From Bacillota bacterium (GTDB lineage Bacteria > Bacillota > Clostridia > Christensenellales > Aristaeellaceae): DNA of 64,000 nucleotides. The first letter of the stretch is position 1. Each line of letters opens with the position of its first letter. Positions 53,540 to 62,941 of the stretch are shown here, in pieces. The stretch covers positions 62,001 to 126,000 of the forward strand of contig JAEYOV010000002.1 of the NCBI GenBank assembly GCA_023411395.1, read 5' to 3'. A program made the translations under genes and the position numbers. Under the pieces are notes generated by a model. That model was not told the DNA's origin. It saw nothing but the letters and a program-made list of their open reading frames with translations, and ran no database searches.

Positions 53540-54097
53540 ATGATGCATCTTGGGACGATATTCTTGCTTGGGATCGCCGTAAATTTGGATAATCTGTTCA
53601 TTGGAATGTCATACGGCCTTGCAAAAAAGGCCATATCAGCATCTTCGAATCTACTTATCGCACTCATTTCCGGGCTGGCATCGTATGTTATCTGCGCCGG
53701 CGCGCAGATGCTGACAAGAACTTTTTCCTCACTGGCCACTGTCATCGGTTCGGGTCTTCTCATTGGGCTGGGCATATGGACGATCATTTCCTGCCTTCGA
53801 AAGAAGTCGGAAAAGGAGGACGCCGCCGGCCCTGCCGCCAAATCCATCGGATTCATGGAAATTTTAATGCTTGGCTTTGCCTTGGCACTAAACGCGCTCG
53901 CCGCCTCTTTGGGCATGGGGCTGAGCGGGTTTTCCGCGCTGGAGGTGGGGGTATCTGTAGGCATTTGCAGCTATATGGCCGTAGGGCTCGGTAACTATTT
54001 CGGGAAAAAAGCCGTTAGCATCCGTGCGTTTGGAAAGCTGGATATGATCGGCGGTCTGATACTGATCGTAATCGGGGTGTGGGAATTGTTCTTATAG
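53540..54097 (+). CDS. ytaF: YtaF/MntP-like sporulation membrane protein
   Basis: A 185-residue membrane protein of the MntP/YtaF group (DUF204) with six helices; LGIAVNLDNLFIGMSYGL and ALALNALAASLGMGLSG are the duplicated signature with conserved Asp/Asn. YtaF is tied to sporulation, MntP exports manganese; sequence length and context here favour YtaF. AAGGAGGG precedes the ATG at 53540. It lies 61 bases after the CaCA gene. Confidence 0.8.
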   Translation: MMHLGTIFLLGIAVNLDNLFIGMSYGLAKKAISASSNLLIALISGLASYVICAGAQMLTRTFSSLATVIGSGLLIGLGIWTIISCLRKKSEKEDAAGPAAKSIGFMEILMLGFALALNALAASLGMGLSGFSALEVGVSVGICSYMAVGLGNYFGKKAVSIRAFGKLDMIGGLILIVIGVWELFL

Positions 54098-54127
54098 CCC
54101 TTGTGTTTGTTGATTCTTGGGCAAAAC

Positions 54128-54159
54128 AAAACCCCTGCCGCTTGTTTGGCAGGGGTTTT
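54128..54159. terminator. Bidirectional terminator
   Basis: A 12-bp stem (AAAACCCCTGCC with GGCAGGGGTTTT) and 8-base loop between convergent genes ending at 54097 and 54206. Confidence 0.88.
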
Positions 54160-54205
54160 CATCATGGTGTGAAGCATCTGACAATTGCTTTTTGCCGCAG
54201 AGTCC

Positions 54206-56209
54206 TTACATGTCAACAGAATTTTCGTTGCCTGCGCCGGACTTGGCTGCCCGGCGGTGGCGGGTAGTATGGCTGGAGGCGGCCGCCGGCTCTTCCTCAT
54301 CCGGCTTCGGGCTTACATTGCGGGCCAGGCGGTAACGGCCTGTGCCGCCCGACAAAATGGCGGCTTCCTCCTCGGTCAGTTCGCGGTATGCTTCCTCGGC
54401 TTTAGGCTCGTCGTCCGTCTGATGATCGGGAGAGGGCGTGTCGCTTTCCTTGCCGTGTTCACCACGGACATATTTCATGTGGGGCATTTCTTCATCCTGC
54501 AGCGATAAAAGCGGATCGGCTTCCTGATCTTCCGGATTTTCGCCGTCATCCCTGTAAGCCACAGGTTCTGCCTCATCATTGTCGCCGGGGGTGGTATAAT
54601 CCCTGCGCGTTCCCCGTTCCAAATGATCCAGCGCTGCTTCGGACTGCCTTTTTTGCGCGATGCGCTTGGTGAAGGCGACAAACAGCAGCAGCACGCTGCC
54701 GCCCAGCAGCGCAACAGCCAGGCCGAACAAGACAAGTGACACGTTCTTGGCTGTGGTAAAGGCGGGAGGGAGCCCCGCGCTTGTGGGGATCGGCTCCGTT
54801 TGCAAGGGCGGCGGTGTCCGCTGAGGCGCGGTGGTGGGCGCCGCGGTAGGCACGGCGTAAGTGATATTAAGCGTATTGCTATCAAAGGTCACATCGTTGC
54901 CCAGCAGGTCCTTGCAGGCCGCGGTAAACCGGAACCGGCCGGCCTGGGAGATGCTGGTATCCCTTGTGATCTTTTTTGTCTCGCCCGCCTTGATGGTGGG
55001 GAATGTGATCAGTTCTGTGCTGCCATGCCGCAAAACCACATTTTTCGCTTCGGACTCACTGGCGTTTGTCACAGCAATTTCAAAACGCACCACCGCCGGC
55101 TGGCTGTAAACCTCCAGCTTGTCCGCTGTGGCGTTCACGGTGAGGACAAGCTTTTTGTTGGGGTCAACTGCGCCGACGGCTACTTTGCTTGTGGTGACGC
55201 TGACCTCGGAGCCTGTATTGTCGGTGGCCAGAATGGTGAAGGCATACTCGCCGCTGGTCATCATGATGATTTCTTTCTCCAGCGATTTCGTCTCACCCGC
55301 GGCCAGATCTTCGTTGGCGAACACTTCTCCCAGAACGGGATCGTTCACCCGCAGGTTGCTGTAGCTGATGTTGCCCTGGTTTTTCAGCGTCAGCGTCAAT
55401 TTCACCGTTTCGCCGATGTTCACACCCACGGCGCTGGAAGAAAGCGTTGCGGTGAGGGAGGCCTCTCCCAGGGTGATGGTTTTGGATTCCTCCGTATGCT
55501 TCAATGTTTCATTGGAACCGGCGGCCTTGTAGGTGATGGTCGCGCTGCTGGTGAGGTTTTTGCTGCCCATGGTGACTTCAAACTTCACCTGCTGGCTGCC
55601 GCCTGCGGGCAAGGTATCAATGGTGGCCACCTTGGAAGAAATGCTCTTGTTTTCGGTCAGCTTGATATTGTTCAGCGCAACGTTGCCCGTATTTGAAAGG
55701 TCATAGGTAATGGTCACCTTCTGGTCCTTGCGGGCCATGGTGGGGGAAATAACACGCGTGACCTTCAAGCCGGGCGCAGCGCCGTTGAAAATAATTGCCT
55801 TGTTGAAATACTTGCTCTTGTAGTTGATCTCTCCGTCTTCACCGGGAACGGGATATTTGACCTGGAAGTTGATTTTGCCGTCCTCCAACTGCTTTTGCGT
55901 AACACGCCAGGTACCTGTCCACGATTTGGACCCGCCGATATCCAGCATGACGGCGCCGCCGTCGCCAAAACTGGTGACAAGCTTGCCGTCCGGATAGTAC
56001 AGGTAAACAAGGCCCGGCATTCTGTCGTCGCCCACATTGCTGACACGGATGGATACGGTAACATCGTCAGGGCCTGTAAACTCATTTTTGGATAGATCCA
56101 TGGTGACGTGAATGGGATCATATGCCTGCGCAATGGTTAGAATACCCAGAAGCATGGCGCACAGCAGAAGCAGCAAAAATGATTTTTGCCTCATGTACAC
56201 ATCGGGCAC
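54206..56209 (-). CDS. Large exported CARDB-repeat protein with cytoplasmic tail
   Basis: A 667-residue surface protein. A signal peptide (FLLLLLCAMLLGILTIAQA) is followed by three or four CARDB/COG1361-like beta-sandwich repeats with VSNVGDD, LSNTGNVALNNIKL, LKNQGNISYSNLRV and VTNASESEAKNVVL. A Pro/Thr linker (PTAAPTTAPQRTPPP) precedes a transmembrane helix near 520-542. The last 120 residues are an acidic, basic-ended cytoplasmic tail. The role is probably adhesion or wall contact. GTG at 56209 is chosen by spacing; ATG at 56194 is possible. The 263-base gap upstream has only a 7-bp GC hairpin (56373-56390). Confidence 0.75.
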   Translation of the reverse strand: MPDVYMRQKSFLLLLLCAMLLGILTIAQAYDPIHVTMDLSKNEFTGPDDVTVSIRVSNVGDDRMPGLVYLYYPDGKLVTSFGDGGAVMLDIGGSKSWTGTWRVTQKQLEDGKINFQVKYPVPGEDGEINYKSKYFNKAIIFNGAAPGLKVTRVISPTMARKDQKVTITYDLSNTGNVALNNIKLTENKSISSKVATIDTLPAGGSQQVKFEVTMGSKNLTSSATITYKAAGSNETLKHTEESKTITLGEASLTATLSSSAVGVNIGETVKLTLTLKNQGNISYSNLRVNDPVLGEVFANEDLAAGETKSLEKEIIMMTSGEYAFTILATDNTGSEVSVTTSKVAVGAVDPNKKLVLTVNATADKLEVYSQPAVVRFEIAVTNASESEAKNVVLRHGSTELITFPTIKAGETKKITRDTSISQAGRFRFTAACKDLLGNDVTFDSNTLNITYAVPTAAPTTAPQRTPPPLQTEPIPTSAGLPPAFTTAKNVSLVLFGLAVALLGGSVLLLFVAFTKRIAQKRQSEAALDHLERGTRRDYTTPGDNDEAEPVAYRDDGENPEDQEADPLLSLQDEEMPHMKYVRGEHGKESDTPSPDHQTDDEPKAEEAYRELTEEEAAILSGGTGRYRLARNVSPKPDEEEPAAASSHTTRHRRAAKSGAGNENSVDM

Positions 56210-56472
56210 TTAAAAAAACGCCCTTCCTCCCTTCACTCGCGCGAAAAACGTGTGCGCAATGGTGAAACACAAATAGTATGCCACAAACATGCAAGGATAT
56301 ACAGATCAACCATCGTATCCTATATACTATCGCTGATATTGTAGAGCATCCCCGACTGCGTGTCAAGCAAAGGGGCCCGGCTGCGGGCCCAAAATGGGGC
56401 TGTTTTCCTGAAAAGCATGTAAAAACCCACATTCTTCAACAAAAATTGGCAGACCGGAATGGCGAAAGACAG

Positions 56473-57144
56473 TCAAGGCACCAGGTTCAGCATATTCGCA
56501 GATCTCTCGTTAACGTCCACAAAGGAATCCGGCACCTCGCCCACGATGATGCTTTCGGCGATGGAGATGCTGCTGACAAACTCCACCTGCTTGGCCCCGG
56601 TGGGGATCACCAGACGCATGGTCGTTTTTGCCGACAGAAGGATTTTGTGCCGCGTCTGGTTGATGCCGGCGGATTCAAATTCTGTAACAAACTGGGTGGA
56701 TACGGCGCCTACCGGCAGGATCTTCACGGGGATGCTGGGCCCGCTGCCTGCCAGAAAATTGATCCCGAACGCGGTACCCAAAGGGATATGGATAACTTGG
56801 CTTTTTGCGTCCTGCAGCTTTTCCTGGGCCTGCAGCGCCGTACGGGTGGCAAGGTCGTTCATTTTAACGGTATTGGCCTGTAGCATCGTCACCTGGCCCT
56901 GATCGTTCATGTGAACCTTGATCAAATCCTCATATGTGATGCCTGAACGCATTACATCCGCCACGGCGGAGTTGATCACCTTGACAGCCAGGGAGTAGGC
57001 GTTGGCGTAGGCCATATCGAGTATCACCTGTGACAGGTTGTTTTCCAGTACCAGGAATGCGGAGATCAGAAGTAAAACAATAATAAGTATCCAGCGAAGA
57101 AGCCTTCGTGAAAGGTGCTTTTTTCTCGGCTGGGATGCAACCAT
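56473..57144 (-). CDS. yunB: Sporulation protein YunB
   Basis: A 223-residue membrane-anchored protein of the YunB family, which is needed for proper spore formation in Bacillus. One N-terminal helix (WILIIVLLLISAFLVL) is followed by ILDMAYANAYSLAVKVIN, IHIPLGTAFGINFLAGSGP and a conserved TEFESAGINQTRHKILL. GGGAGG lies 7 bases before ATG at 57144, so the ATG at 57150 is not used. It is divergent from the PBP gene. Confidence 0.9.
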   Translation of the reverse strand: MVASQPRKKHLSRRLLRWILIIVLLLISAFLVLENNLSQVILDMAYANAYSLAVKVINSAVADVMRSGITYEDLIKVHMNDQGQVTMLQANTVKMNDLATRTALQAQEKLQDAKSQVIHIPLGTAFGINFLAGSGPSIPVKILPVGAVSTQFVTEFESAGINQTRHKILLSAKTTMRLVIPTGAKQVEFVSSISIAESIIVGEVPDSFVDVNERSANMLNLVP

Positions 57145-57210
57145 TTTCATTCCTCCCTCGTTTTATGAATATGCGGGAATGAAGGTGGATACCCACCCGG
57201 GGGTAAAACT

Positions 57211-57239
57211 TTGAATTGGGTTACCGCCTGTGGTATAAT
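57211..57239 (+). promoter_or_regulatory. Promoter of the class A PBP gene
   Basis: TTGAAT and a perfect TATAAT are 17 bases apart, and TG two bases before the -10 gives an extended element, 64 bases before the start. Confidence 0.75.
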
Positions 57240-57302
57240 TACAGAAGGAACGTATTTCCGCTTTATGTGATTCTAGGCTGAACGCCGTTTGGAGGCTTTG
57301 CT

Positions 57303-60248
57303 TTGTATCAACCGCCGTTGCAGAATGATCCGCAGAAAACGAAAAGGGCAGGCATATATCCGCCCGTCTCGCCGGATTTTGAGCCGGATGTAAATGAAGA
57401 ACTTCCCCAGGGGGACTGGGAATCCTATCAGGAGGGCGAAGCGCCTTACGAGATGGAGGATCAGGCCGGCTTTGGGGAAGAAGCTTACGCGGGGGAATAC
57501 GCACCCCCGCCTGAGGCGGGCGAGGAGTGGACGGATGCCGGTCTTGACGAAAAGACGTACAAACATACCATCTTCAAGCCCAAAGTGCGCAAGTCCAGCT
57601 TTCTTCTTTCCGTACTGGTAAACACGGTGCGCATCTTTTTCCTCATTGCCGTGCTGGGGGGGCTAGCCGGGCTGGGGGCAGTGCTCGGCATTGCCAAGGC
57701 TTATGTGGAAACGGCGCCTACCCTTAATCTGGCGCTGATTGACGAGCAGGCTCAGACCTCCTTCATCTATGATGCCGACGGCAATCTGATCACCGATTAC
57801 AAGGGTACGGAAAACCGGGTGATGGTCTCCATCAATCAGATGCCTACCCATTTGCAGAATGCTTTCATCGCGGTGGAGGACGCCAGGTTTTTTACCCATA
57901 CCGGTGTGGACATCAAGCGTATCGTAGGCGCGCTTGTTGCCAACCTTAGCACGGGCAGCAACCAGGGCGGTTCCACCATTACCCAGCAGTTGATCAAAAA
58001 AACGGTGCTCAGCGACGAACTGAGCTACAAGCGCAAAATTCAGGAAGCGTACCTTGCCATGCAGCTGGAGGCGCGCTATACCAAGCAGCAGATTCTGGAG
58101 AGTTATCTCAATACCGTTTACCTGGGCGAGAACTACTATGGTGTGCAGGTGGCGGCCCAGGGTTACTTTGGCAAGGACCTGAGCGAACTGACGCTTCGGG
58201 AATGCGCCATGCTGGCCGGCGTCAACAACAGCCCCTATTACTACAATCCCCGGCGGAACTTTTTTCTCCGCTCCGCCGAAGGGGTGGATTATCCGGCCAT
58301 CACCAACAACCGCACCAATTACGTGCTGCGGTGCATGTATGAAAACCAGTTCATCACCCACCAGCAGTATGTAGACGCGCTGAGCCCGGAAACGGCGGTG
58401 GTTTTGAAGACTTCCCCGTCCGAAGGGGCCGGGATGTACAAGTACGCCCATTACGTGGAGTATGCGATCCGCGAGGTGGTGGACAAGTTCCTGGAAATAG
58501 AAGGCCTGCCCGATACCAGCGCCAACCGTTTGGCCATGGAAAACAAGTTGCGCACCGGCGGCTATCACGTAAAGCTCGCCATCGATACGCAGATTCAGGA
58601 GATCGTGGAGAACACGCTGGAAAGCTGGAAGGATTATCCCGGCCTTAGAAATCCCAGCGACAAGATCTACCGTGCCCGCAACGCCGACGGCACCTATACG
58701 GAGATTATCCAGCCTCAGGCCGCCGCGGTGGTGCTGGATTACCGTACAGGGGAGTTGAAGGCTATCGTGGGCGGCCGCAACAGGCCCACCCAGCGCAAAA
58801 CGCTCAACCGGGCCGCCGACAACCAAATGCCCGTGGGTTCCGCCATCAAGCCTTTGGCGGTATACGCGCCCGCCATCGAGGCAGGCGCATCACCGGCCAG
58901 CGTCGTATACAATATGCCTTTGCCCATCCCCGGCTACAAGAATGAAAAGAACCAGGACGCCTGGCCGGAGAACTATGGCGGCGGGGGATACAAGGGCCCC
59001 CAGACGCTTCGGGAGGCCATGAAGCGCAGCTACAACGTCTCCGCGGCCCAGACGCTGATGACGATGGTAGGCGTGGACCGCGCGGTGGATTACCTTCTAA
59101 AAATGGGCGTCGACCGGGAGCATATCAATGCAACGCCCTTTGGCGTATCATTGGGTTCCAGCGGCCTTTCTCCTGTGGAGATGACGGTTGCCTTCGGCGT
59201 TCTGGCCAACGGCGGCGTCTATCAGGAACCCATCTCGTTCCTGGGCATCTCCGACAGCAACGGCAAGGTGATCTATGACAGCCACGCCAAACAGGACCGC
59301 AGGCAGGTATTCAAGCCATCCACGGCCTGGCTGACGGTGGATATGATGAAGGACGTGGTATCCGGCGGTACGGGTACAGGAGCCAAGATTTCCGGCCAGA
59401 CGGTTGCCGGCAAGACGGGAACCAACTCCGACCAGAAGGGTATCGGCTTTGCGGGGATGACAGGCTGGTATGTGAGCTACGTGTGGATCGGCCATGACAA
59501 TTACAAGGCGCTGTCCTCCAAATCCACGGGCAGCAACTCCGCTGCGCCGTTATGGAAGTCCTACATGTCCAAGATCCATTCGGCCAAGAACCTGTCCAAC
59601 CGGAACATCATGGAGGGCGACCCCGCCGAATACGGACTTGTGAAGGTCACCACCTGCGATGTCAGCGGCCAATTGGCTACCGCAGCCTGCAAAAATGATC
59701 AAATGGGCTACGGTACGACGACGGATTACTGGGCTGCCGGAACCAAACCGATTACGGGATGTCAGATGCACAAGACCATGGAGGTCTGCGCGGAAAGCGG
59801 AAAACTGGCCAACCAGTACTGCCCCAGCGTGATCCGGGCCAGCAAAGGCGTCATCGTCATTCCCAAAGGCCACCCGCTGTACGGGTTTATTGGCAGCAAG
59901 TATAATTCCACCCTGAGCAAGTATCTTGGCGATACCGCAACGCTGCGCTATACCAACGACGCCAATGCCAACGCTGCTTTGAACAGCGCCATAACCTGCA
60001 ATATCCACGGGCCGGGCACCAACAATGACAATTATTTCGTCAACAATACGCTGATTCCCGATGCCAACCGCCTTCTTAACAATGCCCGGGACAAGCTAGG
60101 AAGCATCCAGCAGGGCACGGACGCCTACAACAACCTGCAAAACGCCATCAATAATTTGCAAGGGCTGATCAACCAGGGCGATCCTTCCACATCGAGTTTG
60201 ACTCAGGCCATGAGCTATCTTACGCAGATGATGGCGGCGGCACAATGA
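57303..60248 (+). CDS. Class A penicillin-binding protein
   Basis: A 981-residue bifunctional peptidoglycan synthase. An acidic N-terminal cytoplasmic tail (1-95) leads to one transmembrane helix (about 100-128); the GT51 transglycosylase has VEDARFFTHTGVD and GGSTITQQLIKK; the transpeptidase has SAIK (SxxK, catalytic Ser), SYN and KTGT. The C-terminal part (about 790-981) is a low-complexity Asn/Gln-rich extension. The start is TTG at 57303, 7 bases after GGAGG. Since VanXY and depsipeptide ends change its donor pool, such PBPs must cope with D-Lac-ended precursors in van hosts. Confidence 0.93.
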   Translation: MYQPPLQNDPQKTKRAGIYPPVSPDFEPDVNEELPQGDWESYQEGEAPYEMEDQAGFGEEAYAGEYAPPPEAGEEWTDAGLDEKTYKHTIFKPKVRKSSFLLSVLVNTVRIFFLIAVLGGLAGLGAVLGIAKAYVETAPTLNLALIDEQAQTSFIYDADGNLITDYKGTENRVMVSINQMPTHLQNAFIAVEDARFFTHTGVDIKRIVGALVANLSTGSNQGGSTITQQLIKKTVLSDELSYKRKIQEAYLAMQLEARYTKQQILESYLNTVYLGENYYGVQVAAQGYFGKDLSELTLRECAMLAGVNNSPYYYNPRRNFFLRSAEGVDYPAITNNRTNYVLRCMYENQFITHQQYVDALSPETAVVLKTSPSEGAGMYKYAHYVEYAIREVVDKFLEIEGLPDTSANRLAMENKLRTGGYHVKLAIDTQIQEIVENTLESWKDYPGLRNPSDKIYRARNADGTYTEIIQPQAAAVVLDYRTGELKAIVGGRNRPTQRKTLNRAADNQMPVGSAIKPLAVYAPAIEAGASPASVVYNMPLPIPGYKNEKNQDAWPENYGGGGYKGPQTLREAMKRSYNVSAAQTLMTMVGVDRAVDYLLKMGVDREHINATPFGVSLGSSGLSPVEMTVAFGVLANGGVYQEPISFLGISDSNGKVIYDSHAKQDRRQVFKPSTAWLTVDMMKDVVSGGTGTGAKISGQTVAGKTGTNSDQKGIGFAGMTGWYVSYVWIGHDNYKALSSKSTGSNSAAPLWKSYMSKIHSAKNLSNRNIMEGDPAEYGLVKVTTCDVSGQLATAACKNDQMGYGTTTDYWAAGTKPITGCQMHKTMEVCAESGKLANQYCPSVIRASKGVIVIPKGHPLYGFIGSKYNSTLSKYLGDTATLRYTNDANANAALNSAITCNIHGPGTNNDNYFVNNTLIPDANRLLNNARDKLGSIQQGTDAYNNLQNAINNLQGLINQGDPSTSSLTQAMSYLTQMMAAAQ

Positions 60249-60250
60249 AT

Positions 60251-60282
60251 CGAGAAAAGCAGGCCATGGCCTGCTTTTCTCG
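60251..60282. terminator. Bidirectional terminator after the PBP gene
   Basis: A perfect 15-bp stem on each side of a central AT, starting 3 bases after the PBP stop and between convergent genes. Confidence 0.85.
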
Positions 60283-60359
60283 AGTTTGCACGGTTTCCCT
60301 GTAAAATCAAAGATTGTTACGGCCGTGAAACCGTGGTTTTTTGCCAATGTTGACGTAGT

Positions 60360-60719
60360 TCATCCTTTCGCCCTTGGCTTAAAGAGCATGGCTGCCAGCG
60401 CGCCGAACATCACCGCCGCGGTGATGCCTCCGGAGGTGGCGGTGAGGCCGCCGGTAAAGATGCCCATCAGGCCGATTTCTTGTACCGCGTGGATGACACC
60501 CTGGCTCAAAGCGTGCCCAAAGCCTGTCAGGGGGATGGTAGCCCCGGCCCCCGCGAATTCCACCAGAGGCCCGTACAGGCCCAGTGCGCTTAGTATGACG
60601 CCGGCCACAATGTATCCCACCAGGATGCGGGCGGGCGTCACGGCTGTTTTCATAATCAGCAGCTCACCAATGGCGCACAGGAGCCCGCCCACCAGGAAAA
60701 CCTTCAAATACATGAGCAT
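60360..60719 (-). CDS. spoVAE: SpoVAE (SpoVAEb) membrane protein
   Basis: A 119-residue membrane protein of the spore dipicolinate channel. The pattern YLKVFLVGGLLCAIGELLI, TPARILVGYIVAGV and FAGAGATIPLTGFGHALSQG is typical of SpoVAE. ATG at 60719 follows GAGGAGG by 8 bases. It starts 13 bases past the spoVAD stop in the spoVAC-AD-AE order. Confidence 0.93.
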   Translation of the reverse strand: MLMYLKVFLVGGLLCAIGELLIMKTAVTPARILVGYIVAGVILSALGLYGPLVEFAGAGATIPLTGFGHALSQGVIHAVQEIGLMGIFTGGLTATSGGITAAVMFGALAAMLFKPRAKG

Positions 60720-60732
60720 GGCGCTTACCTCC

Positions 60733-61758
60733 TCAAGCCTTGGCCGATTCGATTGCCACCGCATGGGCTACGCCGGGAATGGTTTCCCCCTGCTGGTTGC
60801 TGGTGGGGCTCAAAAGCGCTCCTGTGGCCATAAACAGAATGCGCTTGAATTCTCCGGAAGCCAGCTTGTTGAGCAGCAGCGTATTGAGCACACAGGCGGA
60901 ACAGCCGCAGCCGCTGCCCCCGGCGTGCACATCCTGATTGGCGTCATAAATCTGCAACCCGCAATCCATGTAGCGGTCAAAATCCAGGGGCAGGCCTTTT
61001 TTATCCATCAATTCCAGCAGCGCATCATGGCCCACCCGGCCCAGGTCGCCGGTCACGATCCGGTCATAATCCGCGGCGTTGCGTCCCGTATCCTGGAAAT
61101 GCGCGGACAGCGTGGAGGCCGCGGCGGGTGCCATGGCGGCTCCCATGTTATTGGCGTCGGTGATGCCAAAGTCCACCAGCTTCCCAACCGTCACATGCGT
61201 AACATGGGCAATGGGGTTCAGCTTTTCATCACTGGAAACCAGCGTGGCCCCGGCGCCGGTCACAGTCCATTGGGCGGTGGGGCAGCGCTGGCTGCCGTAT
61301 TCCAGGGGGAACCGGTACTGTCTCTCCGCGGTGCAAAAATGGCTGCTTGCCCCGCAGATCACCTGCTTGGCAAATCCACCGTCCACCAGCATGGAACCCA
61401 GCGCCAAGCTTTCCGACATGGTGGAGCAGGCGCCATACAGGCCCAGGAAGGGGATGCCCAGTTCCCTGGCGGCCATGGAGGAGGCCATGATCTGATTGAG
61501 AAGGTCGCCGCCCAGCAGGTAGTGTATGGATTTTTCAACGACTCCGGCCTTTTGCAGGCATGTTTTGACGGCGGAATAAAAGAAATGGCTTTCCGCCTTC
61601 TCCCAGCTTTCCTCCCCGTAGGTATCGTCCTCGATGATCTGGTCAAAGAGGCTGCCAAGCGGCCCCTCCTTTTCCTTTTTTCCAGCGAACGCCGCCCCGG
61701 CAATGATTCCTGGCCGGGAAGGGAGCATTACCGTCTGAGTCCCCATTCTTTTTTCCAT
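60733..61758 (-). CDS. spoVAD: SpoVAD dipicolinate-binding protein
   Basis: A 341-residue protein with a thiolase-like fold, which binds dipicolinic acid for uptake into the spore. GLYGACSTMSESLALGSM carries the conserved Cys, and NPIAHVTHVTVGKLVDFGI and GGSGCGCSACVL are family landmarks. GGGAGGAAAG precedes the ATG at 61758. Confidence 0.95.
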   Translation of the reverse strand: MEKRMGTQTVMLPSRPGIIAGAAFAGKKEKEGPLGSLFDQIIEDDTYGEESWEKAESHFFYSAVKTCLQKAGVVEKSIHYLLGGDLLNQIMASSMAARELGIPFLGLYGACSTMSESLALGSMLVDGGFAKQVICGASSHFCTAERQYRFPLEYGSQRCPTAQWTVTGAGATLVSSDEKLNPIAHVTHVTVGKLVDFGITDANNMGAAMAPAAASTLSAHFQDTGRNAADYDRIVTGDLGRVGHDALLELMDKKGLPLDFDRYMDCGLQIYDANQDVHAGGSGCGCSACVLNTLLLNKLASGEFKRILFMATGALLSPTSNQQGETIPGVAHAVAIESAKA

Positions 61759-61774
61759 GGTATGCTTTCCTCCC

Positions 61775-62251
61775 TTACCAGCGGAAAATAGCGTAAAGGA
61801 TGCCCACGATCACCGATGCGCTGATACCATACACCAACACCGGCCCGGCAATGGTGAACAGCCGCGCGCCAAGCCCCAGCACCATGCCCTCCCGGCGGAA
61901 TTCCATAGCCGGGGAAACCATGGCATTGGCAAAGCCGGTGATGGGCACCAGCGTTCCCGCGCCGCCGATTTGGGCCAGCTTGTCAAACAGGCCGATGCCT
62001 GTAAACAGCGCCGTGAGGAATACCAGCACGATGCTGGCAAAGGTGCTGGCGGCGCTGGCGGTCATATCCAGATATGCTTTGCCGATATCAACAAACGCCT
62101 GCCCCAGCACACAGATCAGCCCGCCCATCAGAAAGGCCTTCAGCATGCCCTGGCCCAGATTTGATTTGGGGGAGATGCGTGAAACGAGATCACTGTATTC
62201 ATCCTGTTTCTTCTTTTGGCGCAGGGGAATGGGCTTTTGTTTGTCAAACAT
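61775..62251 (-). CDS. spoVAC: SpoVAC membrane channel protein
   Basis: A 158-residue mechanosensitive-type membrane channel needed for dipicolinate release. A basic N-terminal tail precedes MLKAFLMGGLICVLGQ, then IGGAGTLVPITGFANAM and a final hydrophobic helix. AAAGGAGA lies 7 bases before ATG at 62251. It is the first gene of the operon; spoVAA and spoVAB are absent here, as in most Clostridia. Confidence 0.95.
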   Translation of the reverse strand: MFDKQKPIPLRQKKKQDEYSDLVSRISPKSNLGQGMLKAFLMGGLICVLGQAFVDIGKAYLDMTASAASTFASIVLVFLTALFTGIGLFDKLAQIGGAGTLVPITGFANAMVSPAMEFRREGMVLGLGARLFTIAGPVLVYGISASVIVGILYAIFRW

Positions 62252-62448
62252 GCGCTGTCTCCTTTGACGGTGTTTTCCTGGGCCGGGCATGAATTGTGGC
62301 CGACATGGGCCGCATGCGTATTTCCCGGTCGCCGGCCCGGGGAACAACTTCCAGGGTATAGGGGACGATGGTGGTCCGCGTTTTTTCCATTCAGGCGTTC
62401 ACCTGCTTTCCATGGCGTGTAAAAAAGCCGATACATGGCCGCAGGCTG

Positions 62449-62478
62449 TAGTATGCGCCGCGCTCCTTTTGCTCATGT
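62449..62478 (-). promoter_or_regulatory. Possible forespore promoter of spoVAC-AD-AE
   Basis: On the minus strand ACATG (62474-62478) and CATACTA (62449-62455) are 18 bases apart; CATACTA fully fits the SigG -10 consensus. The implied leader of about 190 bases is long, so the match could be chance. Confidence 0.3.
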
Positions 62479-62514
62479 ACTTCGCTCCGATTTTGTTCAG
62501 AATGGGGAATGTTT

Positions 62515-62883
62515 ATGGAACTATTGGAACAGGAACGTTTGTTCTTTGCTCTAAGACCGCAGGCACTGCCGGCATATCTTGCTTTGCGGGAAAAGCTGCT
62601 TGGCAACGCGGGCGTGACCATCATCGTTCACAAAACGCAAATCTCATTTTACACACGCCGGATGTTTGCATGCGTCTGGCACCCGCCGGTAAAGAGACTG
62701 GGGGAGATGGCGGTAATGGTCTCCTTTGTCCTGCCGTGGCCGCTTGAAAGCGGGCGGCTGTTCGGCAGGGCGGATGGACCGGGCAAGCATACCTGCCATG
62801 TGGCGCTTTCACAGCCGGAGCAATTGGATGAAGAGCTGGCGAACTGGCTGGAGGAAGCGTATATGTTCGCGTGCCGCCCATGA
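62515..62883 (+). CDS. DUF5655-like small protein
   Basis: A 122-residue soluble protein. VHKTQISFYTRRMFACVW in the middle and ELANWLEEAYMFA at the end match the DUF5655 pattern, of unknown function but seen beside transport and nuclease genes. The ATG at 62515 follows GGGGA by 6 bases. It is divergent from spoVAC, over a 263-base gap. Confidence 0.7.
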   Translation: MELLEQERLFFALRPQALPAYLALREKLLGNAGVTIIVHKTQISFYTRRMFACVWHPPVKRLGEMAVMVSFVLPWPLESGRLFGRADGPGKHTCHVALSQPEQLDEELANWLEEAYMFACRP

Positions 62884-62893
62884 CGCATGGCAA

Positions 62894-62921
62894 AAGGGCT
62901 CCGCCGATAAGCGGAGCCCTT
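62894..62921. terminator. Bidirectional terminator
   Basis: An 11-bp stem (AAGGGCTCCGC with GCGGAGCCCTT) and 6-base loop between convergent genes ending at 62883 and 62942. Confidence 0.8.
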
Positions 62922-62941
62922 CATAATAAGATCTTACTTTG

